64,000 bases of DNA, taken from positions 62,001 through 126,000 of the forward strand of contig JALMLS010000156.1 in assembly GCA_038496445.1 (NCBI GenBank), given 5' to 3'. Below the pieces are notes generated by a model, which was given only the letters and a program-made list of their open reading frames with translations, was not told the DNA's origin and did not search any database. The translations under genes and the position numbers were made by a program. Of the stretch, positions 1 to 11,810 are shown one piece after another. The first letter of the stretch is position 1; the number at the start of each line of letters is the position of its first letter. Source of the stretch: Trichosphaerium sp. ATCC 40318. Its lineage: Eukaryota > Discosea > Flabellinia > Trichosidae.

Positions 1-470
1 TACCAACAAAATAAAATTGCTCTAGAAGCCATTTTATGCGTACTTCGTAGCGTGTCGATTGTTGCGAGCGATTTCATGTCTTTTTCGGCTCTACCTTGTT
101 GAATGTACAGAGAGATGTCTGTGATGTTTGGATAACAAGCGGTGACTACTATTAAACCAATTTTAGCTCGATTCCAAGCGTAAGAGAACAGTTTGAGACA
201 TATTTTGTTTATACTGTATCAAAAGCTATTTTTCACGTTTCATACGCACGTACATGATATATCCGGTGCATTTGGGTTTATGTTGATGTGTTTGGTGTTA
301 TTCGAGACGGATGATTTAAATCTCTTCGAAATTTGCCTCAACGACGGTTTGTAACAGTATTGCAGGCAAAGCGCTAGTAATTCGTCTGTAATTTTATCAA
401 ACACCGCGAAAGAGCCTCTTGACGATTCATCGCCACTTGGATCATCGGTTTTTTGGCGTTTCGAGTTCAT
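1..470 (-). CDS. F-box-like protein, N-terminal part (runs off window)
   Basis: A minus-strand gene whose 3' part lies beyond base 1. Exon 1 (about 470 to 250) starts at an ATG giving MNSKRQKTDD, then a hydrophilic acidic stretch and a helical segment (ITDELLALCLQYC) with the look of an F-box. Exon 2 (213 to 1) is open throughout and contains a segment like a leucine-rich repeat (YPNITDISLYIQQG). A 36-base intron with donor GTGCGT and acceptor CAG joins the two in frame (phase 2). A second in-frame ATG lies 24 bases upstream at 494. The F-box/LRR reading is weak; coding status is better supported by the open second exon. F-box proteins are substrate adaptors of SCF ubiquitin ligases. Two or three other F-box-like genes lie in this window. 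Confidence 0.5.
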
Positions 471-494
471 TCTCCAGCAAATGTCAGAACGCAC

Positions 495-1246
495 CCTTTT
501 TTGACAGTCAAAAAAGCAAGATTTTGACTTTTTTTAAAAATGGTCAGTTTTCTGTTTGAACTTCTCGCTAAAGTCTACCTCTTTTCACCCAAATCACAAA
601 CACTTAGTGTTGTACAGAATAATTGTTTAGGATTTATTAGCACTTGGTAGCATTACATGATGTTGTTCCCATTTTTCCGGTATCCAATGACACGGTATCT
701 TTTTATGAATGACCCAACTGGATAATATATCATACTGATCTTTTTCTTGCAGCGTATGTTGTTGGCCACTAAGGCTACAGTCCCAATTCAATCAACAAGA
801 TTCAGATTCAAACTGGTGTAGTTATATACCTCGTCACAGAGGCTAGATTCAAACGAAGCTTCGTTTGTTGCTATCAACTCCATTCTTACATACTTTTAAA
901 ATGTGTCGGATTGACGCATTCGAATTTCTTGAACGAGCCGGACATTCAGCTCCTGTCCAAATTCTTCTGTGCTTGATCTAAAATCTATTGCTACTGATTC
1001 TATTTGCGACTGAGTTTCACTGAATAGGATCTGCCACATTTAAATTCAGGGACTTCTGAAAAGTTGTGGAGGCTTCTTTTGAGTAGACTTTCTCTATCCT
1101 GCGAGTACTCATACCACACGTGATGATGTGAGCTACCTAGTGTTTCTCCTTACATCACGGTCATTCTTATACTTTAGATGGTAATTTTCAATAAAAAACA
1201 GACAAAAAGCATTGAAACAAAATATTTAGTGAACGAACACCGCTCC
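495..1246. other. Intergenic stretch without a recognisable gene
   Basis: Lies between two divergently transcribed genes, so it probably holds both promoters. I see no long open frame with a plausible splice structure and no clear repeat. Confidence 0.5.
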
Positions 1247-3111
1247 ATGGAGGACTTTAGTTTATCCGCAAATACTAAAGATGCTAAAAGGTAAGTACTC
1301 AGCAGCTTGTTTTGCTGTTTTTATAACCTTGAGAATAAATTCTTCTCTTGGACGCTCAAATACGCTTTAATATGAGTGATTAGTAACTAATCGAGGTGTA
1401 GGATGGTTTACCACATTAAATTAACAACAACCCTTCACGAAGCCCTTTTAGGATCTCCTACAGAAACACCTACGTTGTGTTTCACCACCAAGGATGAAGC
1501 TGTGCGTTTTCTTTTTGATTTACCAGCGTACCAACAATGCCTTGTTTAGCAATTTACTATGCAAAATGGACATAAATACATCATAGATATCAAGGAAGAG
1601 CAAAAACCACACCATATATTCCTTAATAATGAATCAGGCTTCGTTCGAGCTGGTAAGTTTTTAGCTATGTGTATACAAGCGCTTTCGAAACGTCGATTTA
1701 ATGTCAAAAGCTTATTGTTATTCGAAGGCATTGTGAAATCTAAGCTGTCAGTGCGACCACGTCTTACAGAGAGTATGTGCAAGCGCATTGGCCAAAAGAC
1801 GCGTGAAGCAGAGCGTGCTCGTGAAGGAAAGCATAGAACATCTGTAATAGACGACACAAGCAGTAGAAAACGCGGATCATCCTCAACACGAGTTTCTGGA
1901 CAAGGTATTAAACAAAAGCAAAGCATTTTACATTTTTTCTGACACTTTGTGGTTTTATGCTGACAACCCGCTTAGCTTCACGAAAAGCGCTAAAAGCGCG
2001 TGTTTCAAGGACACATATACCTCAATTCATGGGTGGAATGCGGGCATCGAAAACAGTAAAGCCTAAACCGCGAGTTGTTGAGAAAAAGAGAAACCCAATG
2101 TCAGTCAACTCGCTCTTGTCTCATACGAGCAGTAAAAAAGCTACTATAGCACCTAGCACCAAGAAGACTCGATTAAAAGGAATTCTCGCTCAAGCTAAGA
2201 CTGCTCGTAATAAAACAGCACCTATACGACGGTACGTAGTTTATCAGATGTACTTTTTGGCTAATGCGAAATTAGACCAAGATCAAAGTCAGAAACCAAA
2301 GTTAGTTCATCAACGTCCTCAGGACCACCAAAAGCTTCTAGAAAGAGTATCAGCAACCCACCCACTGCACCCAAGCCTTCTCGTCCAGTAAAAAGGAAAG
2401 CACCGGCTGCCGCTAAAGCGCTACCTCCTGCTAAAAAGTACGTTAAATGAAAGAACACACGCTAAGGAACGATGAATTAACGTTTGTAGAATGAAAGTTA
2501 AATCAGAAAATACAAAGTACTACGACAATGTTACATTGAAAGTAAGCGTCGTCCCATTCAAGAAAGTAGAATTTACAGACAGCGAAGCACCAGGTACATT
2601 TAACCATCGAGTGGTTTGATGGCTGTACTTTTATTGACTTTTTTTTTTTTAGAGCCTGTGAAGCCAATAAAGGATATGAAGGATTTTCACGCAAGAAAAG
2701 CAACTTACACGCAAAAATATTTATTGGCTAAAAAGATACATTCAAGCCTACGTAATAATAGCTACCAGTTTTCAAGTACATGGGAGACATACTATGAAAA
2801 AGAAAATGATGTAGCAGTAAGAGCTGCAATTGGTGGGTTGTTGAGGGATATGTATGATGGCCGTATTGTTGTACGTATCACCTTGCCCTTAAAAAACATG
2901 CTTTACATCTTGGCGTGTAGCGTGCAAAATTCTTTGTTTTCGAAAGTTCTACCCCTTAGCAAGCTGCAAACATGTTATCTTATGCTTTCCCTAGAATGTA
3001 AGACGTCTTACTAAAAAGTATGATATACTTCTTATAGAGCTTAATAATCTTAAAAGTAATATGAATAAGTTTATAGAAGACTCGTTTTCAGGAAAAGCTG
3101 TTCCAGTGTAA
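1247..3111 (+). CDS. ELL: ELL-type RNA polymerase II elongation factor
   Basis: Eight exons (1247-1290, 1402-1501, 1550-1904, 1976-2231, 2276-2437, 2490-2593, 2653-2870, 3040-3111) join in frame into about 430 residues. The N-terminal part resembles the ELL N-domain: MVYHIKLTTTLHEAL near the start, then FEGIVKSKLSVRPRLTES followed by a basic QKTREAERAR segment, which matches the metazoan block with an invariant Gly-x-x-x-x-K-x-x-V and Ala/Glu-rich helix. The middle is basic, Ser/Pro/Lys-rich and probably disordered. The C-terminal PIKDMKDFHARKATYTQKYL to the end is helical and fits the occludin/ELL homology domain. ELL suppresses transient pausing of RNA polymerase II and is part of super/little elongation complexes. 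The second intron (1502-1549) removes an in-frame TAG. The family call rests on remembered pattern similarity. Confidence 0.68.
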
Positions 3112-3240
3112 AATAAAAAAAAATGTACAAAAAAAAACTTGCTTTTGTTTTCACTACTCAACATCTTTGGAAATCAAGCTTGCCTTAATATAGATACCTG
3201 CCATATATATAGTAATTTATTACGTGCTCTCAATTAAGCT

Positions 3241-3519
3241 TTGCTTAAAACCATTTTGGATTTAAGCAATGTTCAAGTTCTATATTGGAATTCCAGCTTA
3301 CTTATTGTTTTTGACAAGTCCAATTGCAATGGAAACTCAAAGAGTAGTTTTCCAATAATAATACCTGCTGTGGCAGGACCTATTCTACTAGTTACTGTCG
3401 TTATCATACTTGCGCTTGTCTACCGACCGCTATGGTTGTTCCCATTCAAAAAACAACCCAAGAACGTTTTTACAGTTGGAACTATTGTTGCTGCACCTTT
3501 AGACTATGGAACTTACTAA
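3241..3519 (+). CDS. Possible C-terminal exon of a single-pass membrane protein
   Basis: An open frame with no ATG at its start and a clear hydrophobic helix (IIIPAVAGPILLVTVVIILA) followed by a short positively charged tail ending in DYGTY. Upstream residues are Asn/Ser-rich, as expected just outside a membrane. No signal-peptide exon or other upstream exon is visible between the ELL gene's end and this frame, so it is either the last exon of an unrecognised gene or a remnant. The rest of 3112-3725 is AT-rich with nothing else recognisable. Confidence 0.25.
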   Translation: MLKTILDLSNVQVLYWNSSLLIVFDKSNCNGNSKSSFPIIIPAVAGPILLVTVVIILALVYRPLWLFPFKKQPKNVFTVGTIVAAPLDYGTY

Positions 3520-3725
3520 TGCTTAACAATCACGTGAAACGATTCTAAGACAAGCATTGCAATAAAATTGTATTTACCAGAAGCCCTTCTAAGCCCTATA
3601 AAATATAATAGAGAACTGACATGCAACATTTTACTTGTACAACCTTTACCAATCATTTCTTGGGAGTATACAGGACATTTACAACAATTTTGCGTACCCG
3701 GCTTTTATCACGTGGTTTGTACAAG

Positions 3726-5035
3726 TCAAATTTTTACGATTATAAAAGATCCATTGTCAGTTGTCTCTAATCCTGCTAATGTATCTAATTCTTCTTTTAT
3801 CATTTCTGCAGATTCTGTAATATCTTCACCATCTCTTAATATACCAGTAATATCAACTTTGTCCGAATAATCCCACAGTCCATCAGAGGCAATCAATAAA
3901 AAAATGTCATTATCTGAACACCAATGACTCCTAAATTCTATACCACTCAAAATATTAGTATCAAGGTATAGTAATTATAAACATGAGTCACAATATTAGT
4001 ACCAGGTTCAGGGACAACACCATATTGTGCTAGTATTTTGTGGCCTTCAATAGTAATTAGCGAAAAAAATCCCATATTTCTTTTTTACCTATTGCACGTG
4101 TTGTTTGAACTTGCATGCCTTTATGCTTCTTTGGTGATGGTGCAAGGCTATCATTTATAAGCTTTGTACAAAAAGTGGTAAGAAACTTACTATCCATCAC
4201 GTGTGAAAGTTGCTGAAAACTCTTTTGTAATTCTTGAAACTTCTCTTGGATTTTTAGCGTTATGATCCGCCGTTATTTTTTCAAGTACTAATTGATCATC
4301 ATCACCACGTTGAACAACAGAAATAGTGGAATCTCCAACATAACCAATAGTAGCGGTTCTATTTGATTTATCCATTATAACACAGGTACACGTGCATCCA
4401 AACTCAGCTGGCCTAAATATTTATGAACATTTTAGAAACAACAGTCAACAAACCTTATGAATGATTTTCGTTTGTATACATGCACATCCATCACTTTTAA
4501 ATATTCTAATGATAACGTTTCCATTTTACCAGATACTGGATACTTTGTTCGTGTTGGTAACTTGTCGTACTCAGCAAGCACGTTAGAATGAGAAACCTAT
4601 CAAAAAGTCAGTTGGAAAGTTTTTAGTAAAGTTGCAAAAGCTGCTGTTTTACACGTGATCTGGAAACGTGTACCTTAAAAGCATGTGTCATCCACTTCTT
4701 ATCAAAGCGTTGCTTTGTTTGTAACGCCTTATTAAAAAGAGATTTAATCGTGTCACAAGTGATTTGAGATGCTTTTTTTGACAAAACGTCAGCTTGCACG
4801 TTTTTTATAACTTTTACATAAAATGCAGTTTAGAGTTGGTTTTACAAACGTACCACGTTCTCCTAATATACCATGACCGTCTGCTACGATATACAACGAT
4901 TTTGGAGAATTTTCGGGTGCTACTATCGCTATACAGTCTTGTTGTATGTCACCATACCTATTACGCTATTATAACGCCGTATGAAGTTTATTGATGCAAA
5001 TACCTGCTCCCTAAGCACAAGCCGCTGGCGAACAT
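3726..5035 (-). CDS. PP2C-family protein serine/threonine phosphatase
   Basis: A metal-dependent (Mg/Mn) phosphatase that removes phosphate from Ser/Thr. Exons starting at 5035-5004 and 4957-4854 continue down to the stop at 3726 and give about 350 residues, a normal size for a bare catalytic domain. Motifs in order: YGDIQQDC near residue 15 (the usual R-x-x-M-x-D region), the metal-binding ADGHG near 40, GYVGDS mid-protein, TTRAIGHKILAQYGVVPEP (the usual RaxGD...G...P block), IASDGLWD, and a terminal DNGSFIIVKI. The usual Asp after Ala-Leu-Gly in the RaxGD motif is His here, and the classical DN motif is followed by Gly-Ser. Starts 138 bases from the divergent ankyrin gene, so the two may share a promoter. 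Several CACGTG palindromes lie in its introns. Confidence 0.88.
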
Positions 5036-5173
5036 GCTAGTGTTATATTAGACAAACGAAGTGATTGCCGTCAGTGCTTTTATAACGATACTAAACAAAC
5101 TACAACGCTAGTAAGAATTTGGTACTCAAAACCAAGAAAGTGACCATCCCACACGCACTTAACTGACCAAGCA

Positions 5174-6622
5174 ATGTCAAGAATGGCGGAGTACGTAACG
5201 GATTCATCAGAGGAAAGTCCAGACCTAAACGATGAAGGGACATCTTCTGAAGACGAGTCAACAGATGAAGAGTACTTCTACCAAAAATAACATTGAAAAA
5301 AACTCCCGTTTATCTGTATGTTGTTGGACACGTTTTAACGCGCTGTTAACAGATTTGAGTACGACGTGCCAGCAAGGATACAAAACTACGTTGAAAAGGA
5401 TATTCTTATAGATGAATCGAGTCCTCTACATATGGCAGCACAAAAAGGCACGTGAGAAAAATAGTTATTTATTTGTTTTGAAAATAAAAATCAAGAAAAA
5501 CAGTAAATTTACCTTGAAGCAGATCTTTTTTGTACGGTACTATGTTATCACGTGGGTATTTTTACTTTTATCGGTTTGAATTAATTTTTTATACTCTAGG
5601 GCCTAGGAAGTATTTGGAGGTAATGCTGGATAACGGTTGCTCGCCCAACTCAATAAATCAATGTGCGAATCGTTTTTATTAGTTTTTTTTTACAGCATCA
5701 CTAAATGTCGTTTAGACGGTAATTCTCTTCTACTTTTATCTTGTATGAGCGGTCAAATACGCGGTGTACGTATGCTTATAGAGCGTGGTGCAGATGTCAA
5801 TCACGTCAACAGGTAATAGATAAATACATGTAGAAACTGTTTTAACTGCTCTTTAGATACGGTAATACAGTACTTCACATGGCTGCGATGAATGGTTACA
5901 CACCTTATTATTGTTTAACTCGCCTTCTAAATACGTACTATAGGACACGTCAAGGTTATAGACTTGATGGTTAGTCAGCACAACATAAACATTAACAAGT
6001 AAGAAAAGTCTCCAAAAAAGAGATTTTAACTCTCACTCTCCAGGACGAATTTCTCTGGTAGTACACCACTACACTTTGCTTGTATGTATATTCTACTTTA
6101 TGTTTGATTGCTTAAGAATGACGTTAGGCGTTATGGGTCGGTACAATGCGATAAAAAGGTTAGTTGAATTGGGAGCAGATGTCAAAGTGAAGAATGTTAC
6201 TGGAAGCACTCCTCTTCACGCGGCTTCATTAAACGGTTATGGTCAGATGATGGAACAACTTGTTAATAAAGGTACGAAGATACTTAGTGGTACTGTTCCG
6301 TATAAGTGGGTCAGGACGCTAGCGAGAGATTGGCGCGTCAACAGCGTTTTTTGTTGTTTCAGTGGTACAACTTACTGTACAACGCTCTCGAAACACTGCA
6401 ATTTGTTGATACTCGCTTGCTGGCATCCTTTTGCTCATTTTCTCACGCATTTTCTTCAGGTGGCGATATAAACGCAAAGAACTTGTACAGAAAATCTGCA
6501 ATTGACTACGCAGACCTCGCGAGCAAGGGATTGTCGCCAATATTCAATAGCATCTCAACAATCAGGTAATATTGCTCTTCATGCGTTTTGTTTTAATGCG
6601 TACTAGTGATGACGACTATTGA
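5174..6622 (+). CDS. Ankyrin-repeat protein with acidic N-terminus
   Basis: Roughly nine short exons join in frame to about 240 residues. Residues 1-35 are acidic (many Glu, Asp, Ser). Five ankyrin repeats follow, recognisable by SPLHMAAQKG, YGNSLLLLSCMSG, YGNTVLHMAAMNG, SGSTPLHFACVMGRY and GSTPLHAASLNGYG, several ending in the GADVN/GGDIN turn. The C-terminus (LYRKSAIDYADLA then ISDDDY) looks like a capping repeat plus an acidic tail. Ankyrin arrays bind other proteins; no catalytic domain is present, so the partner is unknown. Introns often fall at repeat borders. The last exon is only 16 bases including the stop. Confidence 0.85.
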
Positions 6623-7078
6623 GTGTTACGTGGCTTTGGGAGATTTCTTTTTCACGAAATTGCACCTGACTGGCGTTTTCTGTTATAAATTGTACTGTAC
6701 GCGCTACGGCGTATGTTGCTTCGAGTGTTCGCCAATAAAAGTTTACTTATGGCTTAACGTTCAAACTTCTAAAAGTAGCGTCTTGATCACACCTACACCT
6801 CTGTACAGAGTACGTTATTATTTCAACTCGATCATTGTTTAAAACTTTGGGTTTATTTTGAATCACCAAAAACCTCCAACCACGATAAAAAGCGATCATT
6901 AAACCCGCTTTAACTTGATTCTGTTACCTTCCCTAAAAGAGCTCCTTTTCCGCAGCTTTACTTCCCAAAACTCGCTAGCTGTACTATACATTATACAGTG
7001 TATTTGTTTGGCTGCAAAAACGCCATGGGAATTTTAAATAAGAAAATTACACTCATCAATGCTCACAATTACCTAGCA
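6623..7078. other. Intergenic stretch between two tandem genes
   Basis: Must carry the end of the ankyrin transcript and the promoter of the ArfGAP gene. The open frames here lack family signals or splice partners, and I see no repeat. Confidence 0.5.
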
Positions 7079-8735
7079 ATGAGCGACCCTACGCAAAAGA
7101 AAATCCAAGCACAGTTGCAAAAGCTGTTGGCTCTTCCAGACAACAAACTTTGCGCAGATTGCCCTTTAAAGAGTACGATAATGCTTAGTAGTTCGCTATC
7201 ACCACATAGTCTTTTTTTTTTGTAAAAGGACTGCAATTCACGCAGAAAATTAGATCCAAGATGGGCATCTGTAAAGTTGGGCATATTCTTATGTATTCCA
7301 TGTGCTGGCGTGCACCGTAGTTTGGGTACTCATATTTCATACGTGAAAAGTTGTTCTCTTGATAACTGGAAACCTGAGTGGGTACCGGTACGTACAAGTG
7401 ACTGAAAGGAACTTCAATCTACGCTCTAAACCACATTTACGCGTTATTTGAAAAGCCGTCAGACCTAAAAAAAAAGCAACTCTACGCGCAACGTTACCGC
7501 TCTAACGCTTTAAACAAAGGTAATGCGTGATATGGGAAATAAAAAAGCAAAATCAATTTACGAAGCAAGAGCTCCACGGAACTACGTGCCACCTACAGAA
7601 AATAGCAGAGAACTATCTGATTGGATAAAAAGAAAATATGTAACAAAAGAATTTATGGGAGAACCTTTGGCAGAACCTGTCACTATAAAATCAAAAAAAT
7701 CAGTACGTTAGATCACTGCAAGCACTGCCAAACAAAATTTCAACTTTGATTGCTGTCAATCTACAAAAACAAAACCAGTTCATTACTTTCAAATAATTTA
7801 GTCATAAAAGCAATCTAAAACTATATTAGAAGCCAAAGTTTGCTCGTAACACAAAGCGTACAACGCGTACAAAAAAGCGAGTAGCGAAACCAAAACAAAC
7901 TGTAAAACCACCTGCACCTGCTCCTACACCAGCACCTGTACAGCCACAACCAAACTTATTGGACTTTGAGTTCAATCATGGCCCAACACAACCTGTTAGC
8001 AACCCAGCAGGAGTGTTCGCGCCTCCTCAAGGGCAACCAAATATCAACATACCTACGTTTAACCCACATACACCATCTCCTGTTCAAAACCCGCCAGCAG
8101 CGGTTCACCAAACACCTAATGGTCAACAACCTAATGGCGTAGTATTTAGCCCCTTTGTTACACCTACAACACATCAGAACAGTACACTTTATTTTAATCC
8201 AATGTTTTTTTCTTATGCATTGCCTATTAGATCCATCGAACCCTCAATTTGGTAGTTATCAAGTTAGTGGACAAGTATCTACTATTGGTACGCCAGATGG
8301 TATGCATTGTTTTAAGTTTTATTTCCGAAAGGTTGTTTGTTAACTCTTCTTTAGAGAAGTCTTTTTTCGATCAAGTGGTTGGGTCAGAGCAACAACGTGT
8401 TGTACAACAACAGCCACAAAGACGTGTAAGCGAACCTAGAGCCACAAAAGCCGAGATAATGTCTTTATTCCAGCCACCACCTCCAGTAAGTAGTTTTTGT
8501 GCTTGTCTGAGATCTAACTCGTTTTTATTAGACACCTATGTACTATAATGGTGTTCCTGCTGTTCACTACGGTTACCAGGGTCATCAAGTACAAGGTAAG
8601 GCTTAAATCATGTATTTGTTTGTAAAACTCAATCATGCCGTTTTGGCGCTAATCTGCCATCCCTGTGTCATTATTAATGTTGTATTAGGTGCTCCTAATG
8701 GCATGGTTATGAATATGAACGGATACCGAACGTAA
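7079..8735 (+). CDS. ArfGAP of SMAP type with clathrin-box-like tail
   Basis: An Arf GTPase-activating protein: it triggers GTP hydrolysis on Arf during vesicle formation. The start MSDPTQKKIQ leads to a leucine-rich helix and LPDNKLCADC, the first half of the Cys4 zinc finger. The next exon gives KLDPRWASVKLGIFLCIPC, then GVHRSLGTHIS with the catalytic arginine, and after another intron MRDMGNKKAKSIYEAR, standard ArfGAP landmarks. The long C-terminal part is Pro/Gln/Asn-rich and holds NLLDFEF, like a clathrin box, and EIMSLFQPPPP. The stop is at 8733-8735. Oddity: the junction between the first two exons (about 7170-7240) does not close in frame with any GT-AG intron I can find, although both sides are clearly ArfGAP. 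Confidence 0.88.
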
Positions 8736-9150
8736 TGTAATAGAAGATAATTCTTGGCATCTCAGATGTCAATTTTTTTGTTGTGGATCAAAAAAAAAAG
8801 AGCTAAAAAGCAAACAGTTGTAAAGTAGATTTGGAGTCGTAGATAGCAATATATATCATTTTTTATATAAACAGCAATTGTGTAATATAAAACTACAGTG
8901 GTTATGGCTAAAGAGTCAGATTAAGGCTAGCTTTACAACCAATTCTTTGACATAAAAGAACGTGAATTTACATTTTCAGGCTTGAAGGATAAGTGTCTTC
9001 TTCCATGATAGATCCCAAAAGGAGTAGTACAAGTTGCATGCAAGTATTCAAGTGATTGAAAGTCACCTGGTACTGGGTTAGTGAGGCAACGGTAAGAAAA
9101 ATAGAAGCATACGTAATGTTAAAACAATTCGCCAGTCATAGTGATTTGAA
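8736..9150. other. Intergenic stretch without a recognisable gene
   Basis: AT-rich sequence after the ArfGAP stop codon. No frame here has both a start and a family signal, and no repeat is evident. Confidence 0.5.
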
Positions 9151-9561
9151 ATGATTCTGTCAAGTATCTTAGTACTTCTAACTCGCAAAGGATTTTTTTC
9201 CTTCCGTCAAGCTGTAGTGTATTGCTACAAAGTGGAGGTAAGCATTGTATAAATGACTTTTGAGATGTTTTTTTTTTTTGAATCGAATTTTCTCAGCTTG
9301 CACGTGCTACAAATCGTAATACAGAGAAATTTCGCTTCATATTAGACACGCTTGGTATAGTTTATGCGAAATTTACTAGAAACTATACCAGGCATCGCTA
9401 AAGAAGATTGGAAACAATACTTTTTTAATGTCCGAAAAAAGTTGCTTCTGCATGGAATCGAACTGACGTGCAGATATTTTTTTTTCTGTATTTTGCCATT
9501 TTGCCATTGTGAGGCTCTGTTGAGGAAAAAAGTGGTTTCGCAGAAAGTCGTCAAAAAATGA
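9151..9561 (+). CDS. Small basic helical protein, unknown function
   Basis: A model of four exons gives about 90 residues: MILSSILVLLTRKGFFSFRQ, then VYCYKVELARATNRNTEKFR, a helix around IPGIAKEDWKQYFF, and a very basic end (KKVVSQKVVKK). The frames close across introns at about 9229-9297, 9355-9379 and a third ending at 9524. The second intron is only 25 bases and sits in a hairpin-forming inverted repeat. If it is retained, the frame ends soon after at a TAA. I recognise no family; the N-terminal hydrophobic run could be a membrane or signal segment. Confidence 0.4.
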
Positions 9562-10028
9562 GTGTTTTCGTACCTAGCTAGTGACTTGCAATTGGCTGTT
9601 CTATGGACCGATAGCTTTCTTAGATAAGTGCTTTACGACTTCGTTGCAGTTAATAACACGTTTTAGAAGAGACAAGGATGTCATGCTAGGGACAGCGTCA
9701 AATGACACTAAGTGCTAGTCACCTGTAGATATCACGCAAGTATGCAACTTCGAACACCTAGACGAAGAATTTTGTCACGTGATTTGATTGACAGCCTTTC
9801 GACTGTACCTTTGTGAAAAAACCGTTCCAATGTCTTTACATAAAGTCGCTCGTCCCGAACTTTGAGCATTTTTCTGCCTTCTCCAGTGTACGCATAAGGA
9901 GCACTTCCGACAATGATACTATCAACACAACAAAGTTCTGATACAACTCAAAGTTAAGGCATTGTTCAGTGAAGTAATCTGAGACTTGTGTATTCTTATT
10001 AAAGTTGTTTCGTTACTTTCAGACAAAC
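9562..10028. other. Intergenic stretch, includes one CACGTG site
   Basis: No credible coding exon. A palindromic TCACGTGA lies at about 9775-9782. It probably contains the promoter of the armadillo-like gene. Confidence 0.45.
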
Positions 10029-11728
10029 ATGAGCAAGACTGTTGACAAAGAGAAACAAGCTGCTGAACAGCTTAGAGAAGCACTGCGTGGACTTACTCCC
10101 GCCCTTGATGAGTTGTTTAGGGATGATATAACAGATAACGATTTAGAGGACGCCATGATTACTATCAACAAATTATTAGGAGAATGGTAACGTTTTGTAT
10201 CTATTTTATATTTTTATCCCCAATTAACAGTAAAAAAGGGAATGGAAGCATTCATGTACGATTTCTAGGTGATAGACAACATAGTTAACAACCTGTAGCT
10301 GAGACTCGGCGTTTTTGCTTAAAAAGGAATATTGTCCCTTTCTACAAGCGGTTACTCGATAATGAAGATTACACAATGTTTGCATTATCATGTATTTGGC
10401 ATTTTGTATCAGACGGTACGATTTCTTGACACAAAACCTTCTTGCTTTTAGTTGAAAGCTTATTATTTGTTACAGAGGAGTTTGTGAGGCCTTTCTATCT
10501 AGCAGGTTGTGTTCCTACTTTTGCAAAGTTGATGTCTTCTAAAGAACACTATAAATTCTCACGAGCTGCAGGAATTATGTCAAATTTTTTAGAATATGGC
10601 ACGTGATAGCTAAACAGCCATTATTTTACTAAAAACTCATCTTTGAGTACTGGTTTGCTCACGTTTTGTATTTGTATCTGTTTAACGCTGATTTTTAGAC
10701 GAAATACGCAGTGAAGCTCCAAGCAATGGTGTCTTAGATGCATGTTTAAAGAACTATACACTTGCCAGTTTTTTTAATTGCATTCCACTTCTTATCTTTA
10801 ATGGTGCGTTTCTGGTTGTGTTTTTAGTCCTCTGCTTCTTTATTTAATGTAAACATACGCAGCTGAATGTCGTAAACGTATTGCTACTTGGAAACATCTT
10901 AAAGATATACTTGTCATTGACAAAGCAGAAATGCGCTATAATGATGATACCGTTCAAATGCTGTGTACTATTCTAAATGATAGTGCGTTTTATAAGTACT
11001 CTTCTTCACATCTTTTAGACTCAACCTTGTATTCAGAATCACTAGTGAAGATAGTAGAAGATGTTGATTTGTCAAAAGAAATAGAAGAACACTGGAAATA
11101 CTTGGAAGAACACAAAGGACCGAAAGCGAAAGCGTAACAAAAACTAAACCACGTATTTTTTTTCTCAATTTTTTCTTAGCCAAGCTGAACTTACAAATGG
11201 AGTTCTGTATCATGTTATACAACCGTTTTATGAGTTTTCTAAATCTCATGTACCTCTTGTACATCGATACGGCGCACTGTGTATGGCTGCATGCTCTTAT
11301 AGACGTACGGTTTAATTTCTTCTTTTTTTATGTTGCAGTGAATTCTCTTGAGTCTTTCAAGATCACCGTTCCATGTGCTGTAAAACCTACATGATAGCAC
11401 CGTTTTTGTATATTATCTTCAGTGTGAATCATATTTAAAGTGATTTTTTTGCGTTTTCTAGAAAGTTTGGTGCTCTGCAAAGCGATCATAACAAAACAAG
11501 TAGCTGATTCTTACTTTTTTATTTTTAGAAGTGTACAGAGATCGTATTGTTGCCCATGAATGGAATGATTACTTGCTATGTTTTCAGTGGTCATCTGATG
11601 ATACCATTAAATCATACGGAAAGGAAATTGTAGACAACTTTAAACCGTATAATCCTCCTTCATTGTTCACTCTAACAAAATGGTTCATGAGGAAAAATAA
11701 CATTCCTGTACCAGCAAATTTTGCTTAA
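10029..11728 (+). CDS. Armadillo/HEAT-like helical repeat protein
   Basis: About ten exons join in frame into a protein of roughly 420 residues. It opens with MSKTVDKEKQAAEQLREALR and an acidic helix, then shows repeats of paired helices such as DYTMFALSCIWHFVSD followed by FVRPFYLAGCVPTFAKLMSS, the spacing and Leu/Ala pattern of armadillo or HEAT repeats. A later segment (HRYGALCMAACSYRR) repeats the pattern. The C-terminus (PPSLFTLTKWFMRKNNIPVP) is a distinct conserved-looking tail that I do not recognise. Such solenoids are scaffolds. One intron, starting at about 10600, closes only if the donor is GC (GCACGT) rather than GT. It converges on the glycoside hydrolase gene with 82 bases between stops. 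Confidence 0.62.
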
Positions 11729-11810
11729 ATATATTAGAGAAGCGTTACTGGATAACAACCATTAACACGATTTAATTTGAAAGTCTGTAATCACATAAAG
11801 TAAGCGAACA

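Noticed and set aside
1540-1552. In-frame TAG in the ELL gene, hinting at stop-codon reassignment
   Set aside because: A 48-base intron (1502-1549, donor GTGCGT, acceptor TTTAG) removes it in phase 0, and other genes end normally at TAA, TAG and TGA.
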